A stretch of DNA of 25,408 nucleotides from JBLKSS01 sp047607725 (GCF_047607725.1 NZ_JBLKSS010000026.1:1-25408); one strand, 5' to 3'. Counted from the first letter of the stretch, positions 1 through 7,937 are shown. Made by a program: numbers and translations. Notes: generated by a model from the letters alone, not told the origin.

Positions 1-17
1 CGACGCTCTTCCGATCT
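1..17 (+). other. Illumina adapter remnant at contig end
   Basis: The first 17 bases are identical to the 3' end of the standard Illumina read-1 adapter (ending GCTCTTCCGATCT). This is not biological sequence. It shows that the left edge is a library or assembly end, so the adjoining 250 bases should be read with caution. Confidence 0.95.
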
Positions 18-52
18 CGCGGTTAACCCGCGAACAGGGGAAAGCCTGTTTG

Positions 53-262
53 TTACGCGCCATAAAGCGAGCCCTCATTGAGTAAGACGGGATAAACAAG
101 ATGAACCAGCAGCACCACCGGCAACAGCCAGGGCGCCAGCGGATGGGGCGTTGAACGGCCCACCAGGCAGAAGGTCAGCGCGACATAAAGCGTCAGCGCA
201 CAGGTCAGCGCGACATAAAGCGTCAGCGCACAGGTCAGCCCGGCAAGGGGCAGCCAGGCGCA
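53..262 (-). CDS. pilU: Prepilin peptidase PilU, C-terminal fragment (in fold-back)
   Basis: On the minus strand an open frame of about 69 codons enters from the fold-back point and stops at TAA (55-53). It encodes a strongly hydrophobic stretch (AWLPLAGLTCALTLYVAL...) and ends LLNEGSLYGA. Prepilin peptidases are polytopic inner-membrane aspartic proteases, and in R64-type plasmids pilU lies immediately upstream of pilV. Here pilU overlaps the pilV start by about 20 bases, as expected. A perfect 30-bp tandem duplication (173-232) doubles ten residues of a membrane segment. Its last 25 or so codons also occur on the plus strand at 265-341. The peptidase catalytic part lies outside the window. 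Identity rests on hydrophobicity and gene order. Confidence 0.6.
   Translation of the reverse strand, partial: CAWLPLAGLTCALTLYVALTCALTLYVALTFCLVGRSTPHPLAPWLLPVVLLVHLVYPVLLNEGSLYGA
173..232. repeat. 30-bp tandem duplication inside pilU
   Basis: Two perfect 30-bp units (173-202 and 203-232), followed by a partial third start (GGTCAGCC at 233). On the minus strand, in the pilU frame, each unit encodes ten residues (ALTLYVALTC-type), so the reading frame is kept and one membrane helix would be lengthened. Slippage in the genome and an assembly error are both possible because it lies inside the fold-back artefact. Confidence 0.8.
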
Positions 263-315
263 CAGGCTGTTGCCGGTGGTGCTGCTGGTTCATCTTGTTT
301 ATCCCGTCTTACTCA

Positions 316-1530
316 ATGAGGGCTCGCTTTATGGCGCGTAACAAACAGGCTTTCCCCTGTTCGCGGGTTAACCGCGGGGTCTCCCTGATAGAAACCATGA
401 TGGTGGTGACCCTGCTGTCGCTGATGATGACGTTTGGGGTGCCGCACGTGCTGGAATACCAGCAGGAGCGCGCCTGGGATGTCAGCGCGACAACGCTGTC
501 TGCGGTGAGTGCCGCCGCCCGGCGCTATATCAAGGACAATAAGGATACCCTGACATAAAAACTCGCGTCGGCCAAAAACGTGGTGATCACCGGCAAAGAG
601 CTGAAAGCGGCGAACTATCTTCCGCCGGGGTTTAGCCTGACGACGGGGGAAGGGCAATCGTATCTGGTGGCCATCACACGGAACGTCAGTGCCCAAAAGG
701 AGATGATGGCGTTTGTGCTGACGACGGCGGGGACGGAAATCCCGCCGAGAGGTCTGCGGTATATTGCCCAGAATATCAGTGGGCTGGGGGGCTATATCTG
801 GCCGATGAACCAGGCGGTGGGGGCCAATGGTAGCTGGAACGTCAACCTCACCCATTTCGGTCTCTCGGGCCAGCAGGGGCGTCTGGCGGTGATGTTGTCT
901 TCCGACGCGCTGGGTAGTGATAGCGAAGCCGGCGATCGCCTGTATCGCTTTGCGGTTGATCATCGACCAGACCTGAACCATATGCATACCGCACTGGATA
1001 TGGGGAAAAACGATATTAATGATACCCGAGTGCTAAGTGCGCAGAACGGCAACTTTTTAGAGTCTGTCACTGCGGGTAAAGGAATCACGGCAGACGATAA
1101 TATCCGCAGCAACAATGGCTGGATAGTGACGCGCAATAATCAGGGCTGGAAGAATGAAACTCACGGCGGGGGTTTTTACATGTCTGACCCTGATTGGGTT
1201 AGAAGTGTTAATGACAAGGGAATTTACACCGGCGGAAAACTGAAAGGCGGGTTCTTTGAATTAAATGAAATAAACTCAGTCAAGGCAGGTGATGGATGCT
1301 CACCAAATGGTCTGGTCGGTAGAACTCTGTCCGGGGCGTTGTTGTCCTGCGAAAATCGTGTCTGGACATCAGGCGGCACACTGCAACAGCGTCAGTGCCA
1401 ACAGATGGGTAACTGGGGTGGGCGCGACTTTAGGGAATATCGTTGCCCTGTCGGTTGGTATGCCGCAGGTCTGAAGTTTGTAGGGCATCAACATGAAGAG
1501 TCGGCTTACGTCATTACCTGTTGCCATTGA
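316..1530 (+). pseudogene. pilV: Type IVb minor pilin/adhesin PilV, interrupted by in-frame TAA
   Basis: PilV is the tip adhesin of the thin pilus used by I-type plasmids for liquid mating. The start is either ATG 316 or, with a better-spaced GAGG, ATG 331. The prepilin signal is clear: RG followed by VSLIE (Glu at +5 after the processed Gly) and a hydrophobic helix. The reading frame is cut by TAA at 556-558, after residue 75 of the 331 form, then resumes in the same frame to 1530 with convincing PilV sequence. The C-terminal part has the usual GDGCSPNGLVGR segment and a Cys-rich tip ending VITCCH. No frameshift is needed, only one sense-to-stop change. No rci recombinase or shufflon repeats are visible downstream, so the tip appears fixed. 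Unless TAA is read through, only a short pilin stub is made. Confidence 0.85.
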
Positions 1531-1671
1531 ATTAGCCCTGAGCAGCCATGCGTGGTTGATTGATTCGCTCAAAATTTATATTTCTGACGGCCTGATGGAT
1601 TTGAGAATCTAGGTCTTCGGCAGATTGTAAAGTGCGATTAGCAAGGTGATGGCGCATGGTTCATGCGAATA

Positions 1672-1851
1672 CTTTGGTGCACCTCAAAAAACCTCAGATT
1701 CGATAAATGACGGCAAAAAAATAACTGCAGAATCAGAGGGTTGTTTGTTTTTTATCCGCAATATGAGCAAAAATAACTCATGTCGAACAATAAGTTAGCG
1801 TTTTTAAAAATCAAAAATGAAAATGTCTAGGTTTTTCGAGGTGCCCTTTGG
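1672..1851. mobile_element. MITE-like element 1 (168 bp) with CTTTGG direct repeats
   Basis: Imperfect terminal inverted repeats: GCACCTCAAAAAACC at 1679-1693 and its complement GGTTTTTCGAGGTGC at 1830-1844 (one mismatch). They are bounded on both sides by CTTTGG (1672-1677 and 1846-1851), which looks like a 6-bp target duplication. The 168-bp AT-rich interior has no coding capacity. This fits a non-autonomous miniature element or an internally deleted insertion sequence. I do not recognise the family. Confidence 0.5.
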
Positions 1852-2000
1852 TAAGTCTGCTTAGGTGGTGCATCTTCGCGCTTATAAAATGAGGTGTGGG
1901 CTCTGTTTGTCGTACTGTTTTTTTCTAAACATTTTTTTCGTTTTGCTATCTCCATGATATTACGCTTTTTACTACAGAGTTTTTATCTCCGAGGTAAAAA

Positions 2001-2258
2001 GTGAACAGCCCTGCCCCATCGGTACGGTTGACTTTATTCCCTCCCGGCGCGATTCAAATAGTAAACGTCATGTGTTGCCACGATGTGTCTGGTAAGACCG
2101 TTAATTGTTTCTGGACTCACTGTTCAGCGGATTTTTTACCGCAGGGAGGACAGATGTGCGTATATTCAATGAACTTCAAGATGCACGGCAAGACCGCGCG
2201 AGGGGCTTACTACTCGTGCCTTCTGCTGGGTAGGTGGATGCATCTTGAAGTACGTTGA
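2001..2258 (+). CDS. Doubtful 85-aa hypothetical protein
   Basis: GTG start preceded by GAGGT at a good distance. The product is Cys-rich (seven Cys) with no recognisable domain. The 3' half contains a perfect 13-bp inverted repeat (2173-2185 and 2239-2251, ACTTCAAGATGCA and its complement) that may shape the RNA or DNA rather than encode protein. It could equally be a chance frame between two mobile elements. Confidence 0.2.
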   Translation: MNSPAPSVRLTLFPPGAIQIVNVMCCHDVSGKTVNCFWTHCSADFLPQGGQMCVYSMNFKMHGKTARGAYYSCLLLGRWMHLEVR

Positions 2259-2473
2259 GTATATTTTGGAGAAAGTGAATGGTGATTCTGGAGCTTTAAT
2301 GTATCATGATAATAATTAACAAGGAATCGTTATGGCTGGCTTGTTATGTTTGACCCCTGTTTTTTACGGCAAAGATTCTGTTGCAGGATGCAAGGGTTGA
2401 AAAGAAACTTATGAGACAGCGATAAACGAGCATCCAGATCCCAAAGAGATGATTTTTTCATTTGCAGTTAATT

Positions 2474-2649
2474 CTAGGGCGTGTCCTCATAGCATACATG
2501 AGTGAAAAAACGAAGAAAGAATGCACATTAAATCATTTTTTTATTAATTAAATGAGCATAAGGTGGATGAAAAATACCCTTGCTAGACCTGATATACAAA
2601 CATGATCATGTTTTTTCGTAAATTATAATGAAATGAGGACACGCCCTAG
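2474..2649. mobile_element. MITE-like element 2 (168 bp) flanked by CTAG
   Basis: Perfect 13-bp terminal inverted repeats, GGCGTGTCCTCAT (2478-2490) and ATGAGGACACGCC (2633-2645), each flanked by CTAG (2474-2477 and 2646-2649). CTAG is the palindromic target duplicated by several IS5-family (IS427-like) elements, and the ends resemble that group. The interior is AT-rich and non-coding. It is probably a non-autonomous derivative mobilised by a full-length IS elsewhere in the genome. It separates coding-like stretches on either side. Confidence 0.7.
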
Positions 2650-2775
2650 CCCGTAACGATGGATTGAAAGGCGGAAAAGATAAACGTGAGATCACCGCAA
2701 TATTCATTATCACTTAGTTTGATCTCAAATTGGCGCTGATTGCGAGCCGTTAAAACTATTATAAGGTGTTAATAG

Positions 2776-3732
2776 ATGGAATTTAAAGACTATTATTCCC
2801 TGCTGGAGGTTGAACCTTCCGCAGATTTAAAAGCCATTAAAACCGCCTACCGACGTCTGGCCCGCAAGTACCATCCGGACGTGAGCAGCGAAAAGGATGC
2901 TGAAAGCAAATTCAAAGAAATGGCCGAGGCCTATGAGGTACTGAAAGACAGTGAAAAGCGTGCTGAGTACGATCTGTTACGCCATCATCGTGACGATCCT
3001 CGCTTCTATCAGCCGCCTCCGGATTATGGTCACGGCGGCGACCAGTGGCAGGGTGCCCAGGGAGACCATGGTGATTACTCTGACTTCTTTGAGTCCATTT
3101 TTGGTCGCCAGGCCGCTGGCGGAGGCTTTCGGCATTCCAGCCAAAAGCCTTCCCCGATGCGAGGGCAGGATCTTGAAATGGAAGTGCCGCTGTTCCTAGA
3201 AGAGACTCTTCAGGGGAAAAGCCGCAACGTTTCCTGGTCGCTGCCAGTGTTTGATGCGCAGGGGCGCCAGATCGATACGGTCAATAAAACATTGAAAGTG
3301 AAAATTCCTGCCGGGATGGTCGATGGTAAGCGTATTCGCCTGAAAGGTCAGGGCGGGGTTGGGATCAACGGTGGGGCAAACGGCGATCTGTATTTGATAA
3401 TAAAAATTGCGCCGCATCCACTGTTTGAAATCGACGGACAGAATTTGCAGATTGTGGTGCCGCTGGCCCCGTGGGAAGCCGCGCTGGGAGCCTCGATTCA
3501 GGTACCAACGCTGACGGGGAAAATTACGCTGACTGTGCCTACTGGAAGTCAGAATGGTCAACGACTTCGCGTAAAAGGCAAAGGGCTGGCCGGTAAAAAT
3601 AGCACCGGCGATCTGTATGCCATTTTAAAAGTGGTAATGCCGCCAAAAGGCGACGACAAAACCAGTGAGTTGTGGCGAGAGTTATCGACGCAGGCCGCCT
3701 TTGATCTTCGCATGGCATGGGAGTCAAAATGA
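2776..3732 (+). CDS. cbpA: CbpA, DnaJ-type co-chaperone / curved DNA-binding protein
   Basis: CbpA is a class II J-domain protein that stimulates DnaK and also binds curved DNA in the nucleoid. Residues 1-70 form the J domain, with the HPD tripeptide (KYHPD) that activates DnaK. A Gly/Gln/His-rich linker follows (about 75-130), then two beta-sandwich substrate-binding domains and a C-terminal dimerisation segment. Conserved blocks include KIPAGMVDGKRIRLKGQG, IAPHPLFEIDGQ and QRLRVKGKGL. Its 318 residues are slightly more than the roughly 306 of E. coli CbpA because the linker is longer. AAGGTG precedes the ATG. The stop codon overlaps cbpM, which encodes its modulator, so the pair is kept as an operon. 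Finding it inside a conjugation region marks it as chromosomal-type stress cargo. Confidence 0.95.
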   Translation: MEFKDYYSLLEVEPSADLKAIKTAYRRLARKYHPDVSSEKDAESKFKEMAEAYEVLKDSEKRAEYDLLRHHRDDPRFYQPPPDYGHGGDQWQGAQGDHGDYSDFFESIFGRQAAGGGFRHSSQKPSPMRGQDLEMEVPLFLEETLQGKSRNVSWSLPVFDAQGRQIDTVNKTLKVKIPAGMVDGKRIRLKGQGGVGINGGANGDLYLIIKIAPHPLFEIDGQNLQIVVPLAPWEAALGASIQVPTLTGKITLTVPTGSQNGQRLRVKGKGLAGKNSTGDLYAILKVVMPPKGDDKTSELWRELSTQAAFDLRMAWESK

Positions 3733-4025
3733 TGATGGAACAACGCTACACCCTGATTGAAATCTGCCAGGTAGTAGATATCCCGCCAGAAGAACTGACA
3801 GAGGTCGTGGCGCTGGGAGTGATTTCCCCGCTTGAACCGGATGCTGACTGGATTTTTGATTATCACGCGCTGCACTGCCTTAAGCGAGCCTACCGCCTGC
3901 GTATTGAGTTGGAGTTGGAGTGGTCAGGCGCTGCCGTTGCGCTGATGCTGCTGGATAAGGTTGACAGGCTGGAGCAGGAAAATGCTCAGCTGAAGCGCCA
4001 GCTGGAGCGTTTGTTGCATAACTGA
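3729..4025 (+). CDS. cbpM: CbpM, modulator of CbpA
   Basis: CbpM binds the J domain of CbpA and blocks both its DnaK co-chaperone and DNA-binding activities. The roughly 98-residue protein has the MerR-like helical N-terminus of the family (YTLIEICQVVDIPPEELTEVV). A conserved ALGVISPLE...WIFDYHAL block and a C-terminal Leu/Glu coiled coil (KVDRLEQENAQLKRQLERLL) follow. An upstream in-frame ATG at 3717 exists, but GGGAG at 3719-3723 is correctly spaced only for the ATG run at 3729, which overlaps the cbpA stop as ATGA. Translation is therefore probably coupled. Confidence 0.93.
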   Translation: MMMEQRYTLIEICQVVDIPPEELTEVVALGVISPLEPDADWIFDYHALHCLKRAYRLRIELELEWSGAAVALMLLDKVDRLEQENAQLKRQLERLLHN

Positions 4026-4320
4026 TGTTACGCAGTGCCTGAATCATCAGAAATTTTACTTAGAATAGAGTTTTTTGTACAAAAAAGACTTACCACTCCA
4101 CTAATACAAAAGCGATGTCTAGCGAGATGGAGTTCTTTTACGTTTTGAGGTGTATGTTTTTAGCTTTTTTTGTATAAAAAAATAAACCTGGGGTTTTTTG
4201 CTTAGTTGCTTACTGATTTAATGTTTTGAAAAATATTCTCCGCGTAACATCAGTTAGGAACAACTATTTAGGCAGGTTTAAATCCTATCAATCCGAAAAC
4301 GCTATTTTACAGGAGTAAAT
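4026..4320. promoter_or_regulatory. AT-rich intergenic region with two T6-GTAY-A6 palindromes
   Basis: About 295 bases between cbpM and the peroxiredoxin gene. Two copies of the same palindromic pattern are visible: TTTTTTGTACAAAAAA (4071-4086, perfect) and TTTTTTTGTATAAAAAAA (4165-4182, near-perfect), about 95 bp apart. They could be operators, weak hairpin terminators or curved-DNA sites. CbpA itself binds curved DNA, so local autoregulation is conceivable but unproven. The peroxiredoxin promoter must also lie here, but I see no clear consensus boxes. Confidence 0.45.
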
Positions 4321-4923
4321 ATGGTACTGGTCACTCGTCAATCACCCGATTTTACCGCCGCCGCCGTGCTCGGCACGGGGGAAATCGTTGACAATTTCAA
4401 CCTTAAATCTCATATCCAGGGTAAACCGGCGGTCATTTTCTTCTGGCCGATGGATTTCACCTTCGTCTGCCCCTCCGAATTGATTGCCTTCGACAAACGC
4501 TACGCAGAGTTTCAGAAGCGCGGTGTGGAAATCATCGGTGTGTCTTTCGACTCTGTATTTGTGCATAATGCTTGGCGGCAGGTGCCGACTGACAAAGGGG
4601 GGATCGGACCGGTCCAGTACCCGATGGTAGCGGACATAAAACGCGACATCATCAAAGCCTACGGTATTGAACATCCTGACGCCGGGGTCGCGCTGCGCGG
4701 GTCGTTCCTGATCGATAAAGAAGGGATTGTGCGTCATCAGGTCGTTAACGATCTGCCGCTGGGGCGGAATATAGACGAAATGATGCGGATGGTCGACGCC
4801 CTGCAATTTCATGAAGAGCAGGGGGAAGTCTGCCCGGCACAGTGGGAAAAAGGGCAGGAAGGGATGAGCGCATCACCGGAAGGTGTCGCTAAATATCTCT
4901 CAGAGAATGTGACCAAGCTGTAA
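4321..4923 (+). CDS. Typical 2-Cys peroxiredoxin (AhpC/TSA family)
   Basis: Reduces hydrogen peroxide and organic hydroperoxides in the cytoplasm, using thioredoxin- or AhpF-type reductants. The 200-residue length is usual. The peroxidatic Cys is C50 in the motif DFTFVCPSE, with the resolving Cys C171 in GEVCPAQW and the active-site Arg near 126 (ALRGSF). The GGIG motif is present, but no C-terminal YF motif is seen, so overoxidation sensitivity is hard to predict. CAGGAG lies 6 bases before the ATG. It follows cbpA-cbpM in the same direction but has its own long leader, so it is probably a separate unit. A hairpin followed by T residues ends it. Together with cbpA it gives this segment a stress-tolerance character. 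Confidence 0.95.
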   Translation: MVLVTRQSPDFTAAAVLGTGEIVDNFNLKSHIQGKPAVIFFWPMDFTFVCPSELIAFDKRYAEFQKRGVEIIGVSFDSVFVHNAWRQVPTDKGGIGPVQYPMVADIKRDIIKAYGIEHPDAGVALRGSFLIDKEGIVRHQVVNDLPLGRNIDEMMRMVDALQFHEEQGEVCPAQWEKGQEGMSASPEGVAKYLSENVTKL

Positions 4924-4944
4924 TCTGAACCCGTCAGTCCAGAT

Positions 4945-4963
4945 AGGGCATACGCCCTGTTTT
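4945..4963 (+). terminator. Terminator after the peroxiredoxin gene
   Basis: AGGGC-ATAC-GCCCT stem-loop followed by GTTTTAT, about 20 bases after the stop codon. The stem is short (5 bp), so termination may be partial. Confidence 0.6.
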
Positions 4964-4975
4964 ATATCATGAAGG

Positions 4976-5009
4976 AGGGTGTCCACCTATTTTAAGTGGA
5001 TACCCTCTA
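4976..5009. repeat. 12-bp hairpin, possible insertion-sequence end remnant
   Basis: GAGGGTGTCCAC and GTGGATACCCTC form a 12-bp stem with one G-T pair around an AT-rich loop. A short frame (MTDPEKITPTAHHG) follows from 5010. The arrangement resembles an insertion-sequence end with the start of a transposase leader, but no transposase is present. The remaining bases up to 5237 hold no gene that I can see. Confidence 0.35.
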
Positions 5010-5237
5010 TGACAGATCCTGAAAAAATTACACCAACTGCACATCATGGTTGACTCTCACCGTTTATGCGTTTCGTAATACTAAAATCATTACGACTCAA
5101 GCGTCCCGTCGGGCCGAGAAAAAAGTAAAATAAGGTGATGAATGACGGTTTAAAAAAGACGAGACCACCGATTTATAAAAAAACCGGCGGATTGTGTAGA
5201 TTGTTCGAAAATTTTTAAGAAGGGAACTTAGGCTAGC

Positions 5238-6470
5238 TTAGGGCTGTTTAATATTCGATATTGTTGATTCTCTTGGTCGTCCACGAATAAAAAGCACGAT
5301 TAATATCAACCAAAACACCCCGCCCAGTAGATTAAAGAGATTGAACGCGCCCTTGTTTCCCCATAGATAAGCTATTTTAGACATTTCTATACCCAGGGTG
5401 AACACTATCATGCTGATGAGCCCCATCGCTGCGGAGACGGTGCCTTTGCTAATATCACTGGAAAATAGCGTTAACCGGGTTAAGCATGCGTTAGTCATGC
5501 CAAGGCCAAATGAATACACACTCAGACCCGCGGTTATCCACAGATAATCCGTTGATGGAAAAAATGTTGCACTTCCTGCTACGACCAGGCCAGCGATCAT
5601 CGGCTTGCCACCGAGTTTTATCAGTCGAAGTAAACTGGTCTTTCCTGTGAGACGACTCAACATCAGGTTACCGGCAATAAGCCCTCCGAATACGGGGATT
5701 TGTAACAACGCGTAGGTAACGGTAGACAGCTTTTCTCCGCTAATGATGATCAGTGGAGAGAGGGCGATCCAGGCAAGTAATGGCGTATCTGCACACCCTA
5801 TAGCGAGTGCACCACACATAAAACGGCGGTTGCTCAGTACCTGCTTATAGTCACGCCATAGCGTGTGAAAAGATAATGCTCCCCCCTTCAGTCTTACTGT
5901 TTCTGGCATAAAAAACCATAAACCCACGAAGGAAACGACACCTAAAATAATGAATATCACAAACATGCCTTGCTAGGAGAGGATGTTGATCAATGAAGCG
6001 CCCGCCAATGGCCTCAATAGGGGCGCGATTAACGCTATATTGGCCATCAGCGCAATAATTTTGACACAGCGTGCTTCTTCAAAAGTCTCTTGAATAGCGG
6101 CATAACCCACAGCACCAATAAAACCCAACCCTATGCCTTGCAGGAAGCGCATGGCTATAAACTGTTCAATGCTCGAAACCAGTAAAATGGCTAAACAGGT
6201 AATAATAAAGAATGCGACGCCCATAAGCATAACGGGCCGTCATCCGCGCTGGTCTGATAAAGGGCCAAAGAACCATTGCAAGAAGGCTCCGCCGGCCAGA
6301 TAAGCCGTCATGGAGGTGGGTACCCATTCAACGCCTGCATTGAAATTGGCTACGACTCCCAGCATAGCCGGTTGGATCATATCGTTTGCTATATAAACAG
6401 CAAATTCAAATAACACTAAACTAAGAGGAAACAGTATACGCTGCGCTTTGGATAAAACGAGGGGTTGCAT
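5238..6470 (-). pseudogene. mdfA: MdfA-type multidrug transporter (MFS), two nonsense mutations
   Basis: MdfA is a 12-helix inner-membrane proton-drug antiporter of the Bcr/CflA type. The whole protein can be read in one frame of about 410 codons with clear family blocks: YEF-like FEFAVYIANDMIQP, WVPTSMTAYLAGG, GPLSDQRG and SSDISKGTVSAAMG. Two in-frame stops interrupt it. TGA at 6242-6240 falls in the loop 2-3 motif (D-Q-R-G-stop-R-P, where MdfA has a second Arg, consistent with CGA to TGA). TAG at 5975-5973 replaces the Trp of the usual W-E/Q-G-M-F (TGG to TAG). The antiporter motif also reads PLLRPLAG, with Arg where Gly is usual. No frameshifts are seen. It is oriented opposite to its neighbours and probably no longer functional. 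Confidence 0.9.
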
Positions 6471-6696
6471 AAATTCATTCTTATTATGAGATGTGTAAAC
6501 GAACTACTCAATTTGGAAGCGGTAGTGTTTGAGGGTAAATCAAGGATTGAGTGTAATTCTTTTTCAGTGAATGACACAAGATAGACATTTTATTTATTGA
6601 ACGGATCGCCATCAAATATCGCGCTTCGCATCAGCTACCCACTGATTGCCTTTTTCTCCCCTGTTTTTGTTTTCTGTCCTTAACCGAGAAAAAACA

Positions 6697-7140
6697 ATGA
6701 AACTGCCTATCCTCGCGGGGGTGCTGGCACCCTGCCTGCTGGCGGGCTGCCAGCACCCCGCACTGTCATTATTACCTCCACGACACGCCTCACTGTCTGC
6801 CTCGCCGGTATCGCGTCAAGCGCCGCCGCTGGCGCTTGCATTGACCGAAAACGGCTGGCGGTTGCCGGGGCGCATTACCGCCAACTCACAACGCGTTTCC
6901 GTCGACTGGGACGGCGATGCCATTGAACAGCTGAGCCAGCTGGCGCATCAGCGTGGGGTGGGGTTTCGCTATACCGGTGTCCGCCTTCCCCTGCCGGTCA
7001 CCCTCCATGAGCGTGATACGACCTTCGATACCCTGCTGCGGCTGATACGGGCACAGATCCACTGGCGTGCCACGCTGACCCAGCAGGAGGATGCGCTGGA
7101 AGTCGGTTTTATGCCGCCGCTGCAAGGACGACTGTCATGA
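6697..7140 (+). CDS. traH: TraH, DotD-like outer-membrane lipoprotein of the I-type T4SS
   Basis: DotD homologues are small lipoproteins that help assemble the outer-membrane core of Dot/Icm and I-type conjugation machines. A lipoprotein signal is clear: MKLPILAGVLAPCLLAGC, with lipobox LAGC. After a Pro/Ala linker, residues about 60-140 have the secretin N0-like fold seen in DotD (AIEQLSQLAHQRGVGFRYTG ... FDTLLRLIRAQIHW). The ATG at 6697 is chosen over upstream in-frame codons because it gives a correct signal peptide. The stop overlaps traI as ATGA. In R64 the order traH-I-J-K is identical, but traE-F-G, normally upstream, are absent here. Confidence 0.85.
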   Translation: MKLPILAGVLAPCLLAGCQHPALSLLPPRHASLSASPVSRQAPPLALALTENGWRLPGRITANSQRVSVDWDGDAIEQLSQLAHQRGVGFRYTGVRLPLPVTLHERDTTFDTLLRLIRAQIHWRATLTQQEDALEVGFMPPLQGRLS

Positions 7141-7937
7141 GAAAACCCGTTTATCTTGGGCTGACGCTGGCTCTGCTGTGGGGGAGCGTGGGCGTTGATG
7201 CGGCACCGCCGGCCGAGGTCCCGCCGCCGTCCCTCTCCGCCTGGCTGACGCCCGCGCCTGCCCCTCACGATGGCGTTAACAACACCGTCTATCAGATGCT
7301 GAGCGAGGCGGGGAGCACGGAAGGTTTTCGCGGCGGCAAGGCACAACGCGCCTGGGAGCTGTGTCAGTCGCTGTTACAGCAGGCGGCACAGCTCGACCGT
7401 CTTTATCTGTTCGCGCCGCTGATTCAGCGTGAAGGCTGGCTGCCGCCGGTGATTGCCGAGGCGACCTCGATGGCCACCATCACCGACCGGCAGATACGCA
7501 CGGCGCATCACGTCTACAACATCCTGGTGCCGGAACGCTTTATCAGTAACCCGCCCAGCTGGCGTCAGTATCTGTTCGCCGGCCTGGCGGTCAACGCGAC
7601 GCCGGGCACGGACGTGATGCCGCGCAACCGGGCAGAGCGGCATATCTGGCAGACCGCCATCAGGAAAGGCTGGCAAGCCGGCCGTCAGAGCGCTGACGAC
7701 ACGTTGGTGGCCAATTTTAACCGCCTGACCCGGGATTACACCGGGATGCTGCGTTATTCGCTGCTGCTGAAACAGAACATGATGACGCCGCCGGTGGTCA
7801 GTGAACAGCTGAAATCGGTCAGCGGTGACCGTCAACAGCTGATGCTGGGCGACAAGGTACGCGACCTGAAGCAGCGTGCTGGGTTCGCGCTGGACAGGAA
7901 AGGCTGGCAGCCGGTTATTCAGACAGGGAGGGAATAA
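7137..7937 (+). CDS. traI: TraI, DotC-like core component of the I-type T4SS
   Basis: DotC homologues work with DotD to target the DotH-type outer-membrane subunit. The 266-residue protein has an N-terminal signal peptide (hydrophobic residues 5-22, ending near VDA). DotC-family blocks follow: GFRGGKAQRAWEL, PPVIAEATSMATITDRQIRTA and PPSWRQYLFAGL. There is no Cys at the expected lipobox, so this version is probably a periplasmic rather than lipidated protein. It overlaps traH by ATGA and traJ by TAATG, giving tight translational coupling. It looks intact. Confidence 0.85.
   Translation: MRKPVYLGLTLALLWGSVGVDAAPPAEVPPPSLSAWLTPAPAPHDGVNNTVYQMLSEAGSTEGFRGGKAQRAWELCQSLLQQAAQLDRLYLFAPLIQREGWLPPVIAEATSMATITDRQIRTAHHVYNILVPERFISNPPSWRQYLFAGLAVNATPGTDVMPRNRAERHIWQTAIRKGWQAGRQSADDTLVANFNRLTRDYTGMLRYSLLLKQNMMTPPVVSEQLKSVSGDRQQLMLGDKVRDLKQRAGFALDRKGWQPVIQTGRE

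Larger units (their letters stand above)
18..376. repeat. Fold-back inverted duplication (probable artefact)
   Basis: Bases 18-129 are an exact reverse complement of 265-376 (112 bp, no mismatch). The 135 bases between them (130-264) make sense only when read on the minus strand, where they run straight into the end of pilU. So 18-264 is the genuine sequence upstream of pilV, present in inverted orientation and snapped back onto itself at 264/265. Next to an adapter this is best explained as a chimeric read or an amplification palindrome, not a plasmid structure. Confidence 0.85.
1531..2775. other. Intergenic region with mobile-element remnants
   Basis: About 1.2 kb between pilV and cbpA with no convincing gene. 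It is AT-rich and full of stops. It holds two MITE-like elements (described separately), a weak 85-codon frame at 2001-2258, and a short frame (ATG 2332, 22 codons, preceded by AAGGA) that runs toward the second element. After that element a readable stretch (LARNDGLKGGKDKREITA, near 2646-2720) suggests that the insertion split an older gene. In R64-like plasmids this interval would hold the shufflon, rci and the start of traE. None of these is recognisable. Confidence 0.6.

Noticed and set aside
1270..2776. PilV shufflon with sfx recombination repeats
   Set aside because: I looked for the CCAATCCGGT core of R64 sfx sites on both strands and saw none. No rci-like integrase is present.
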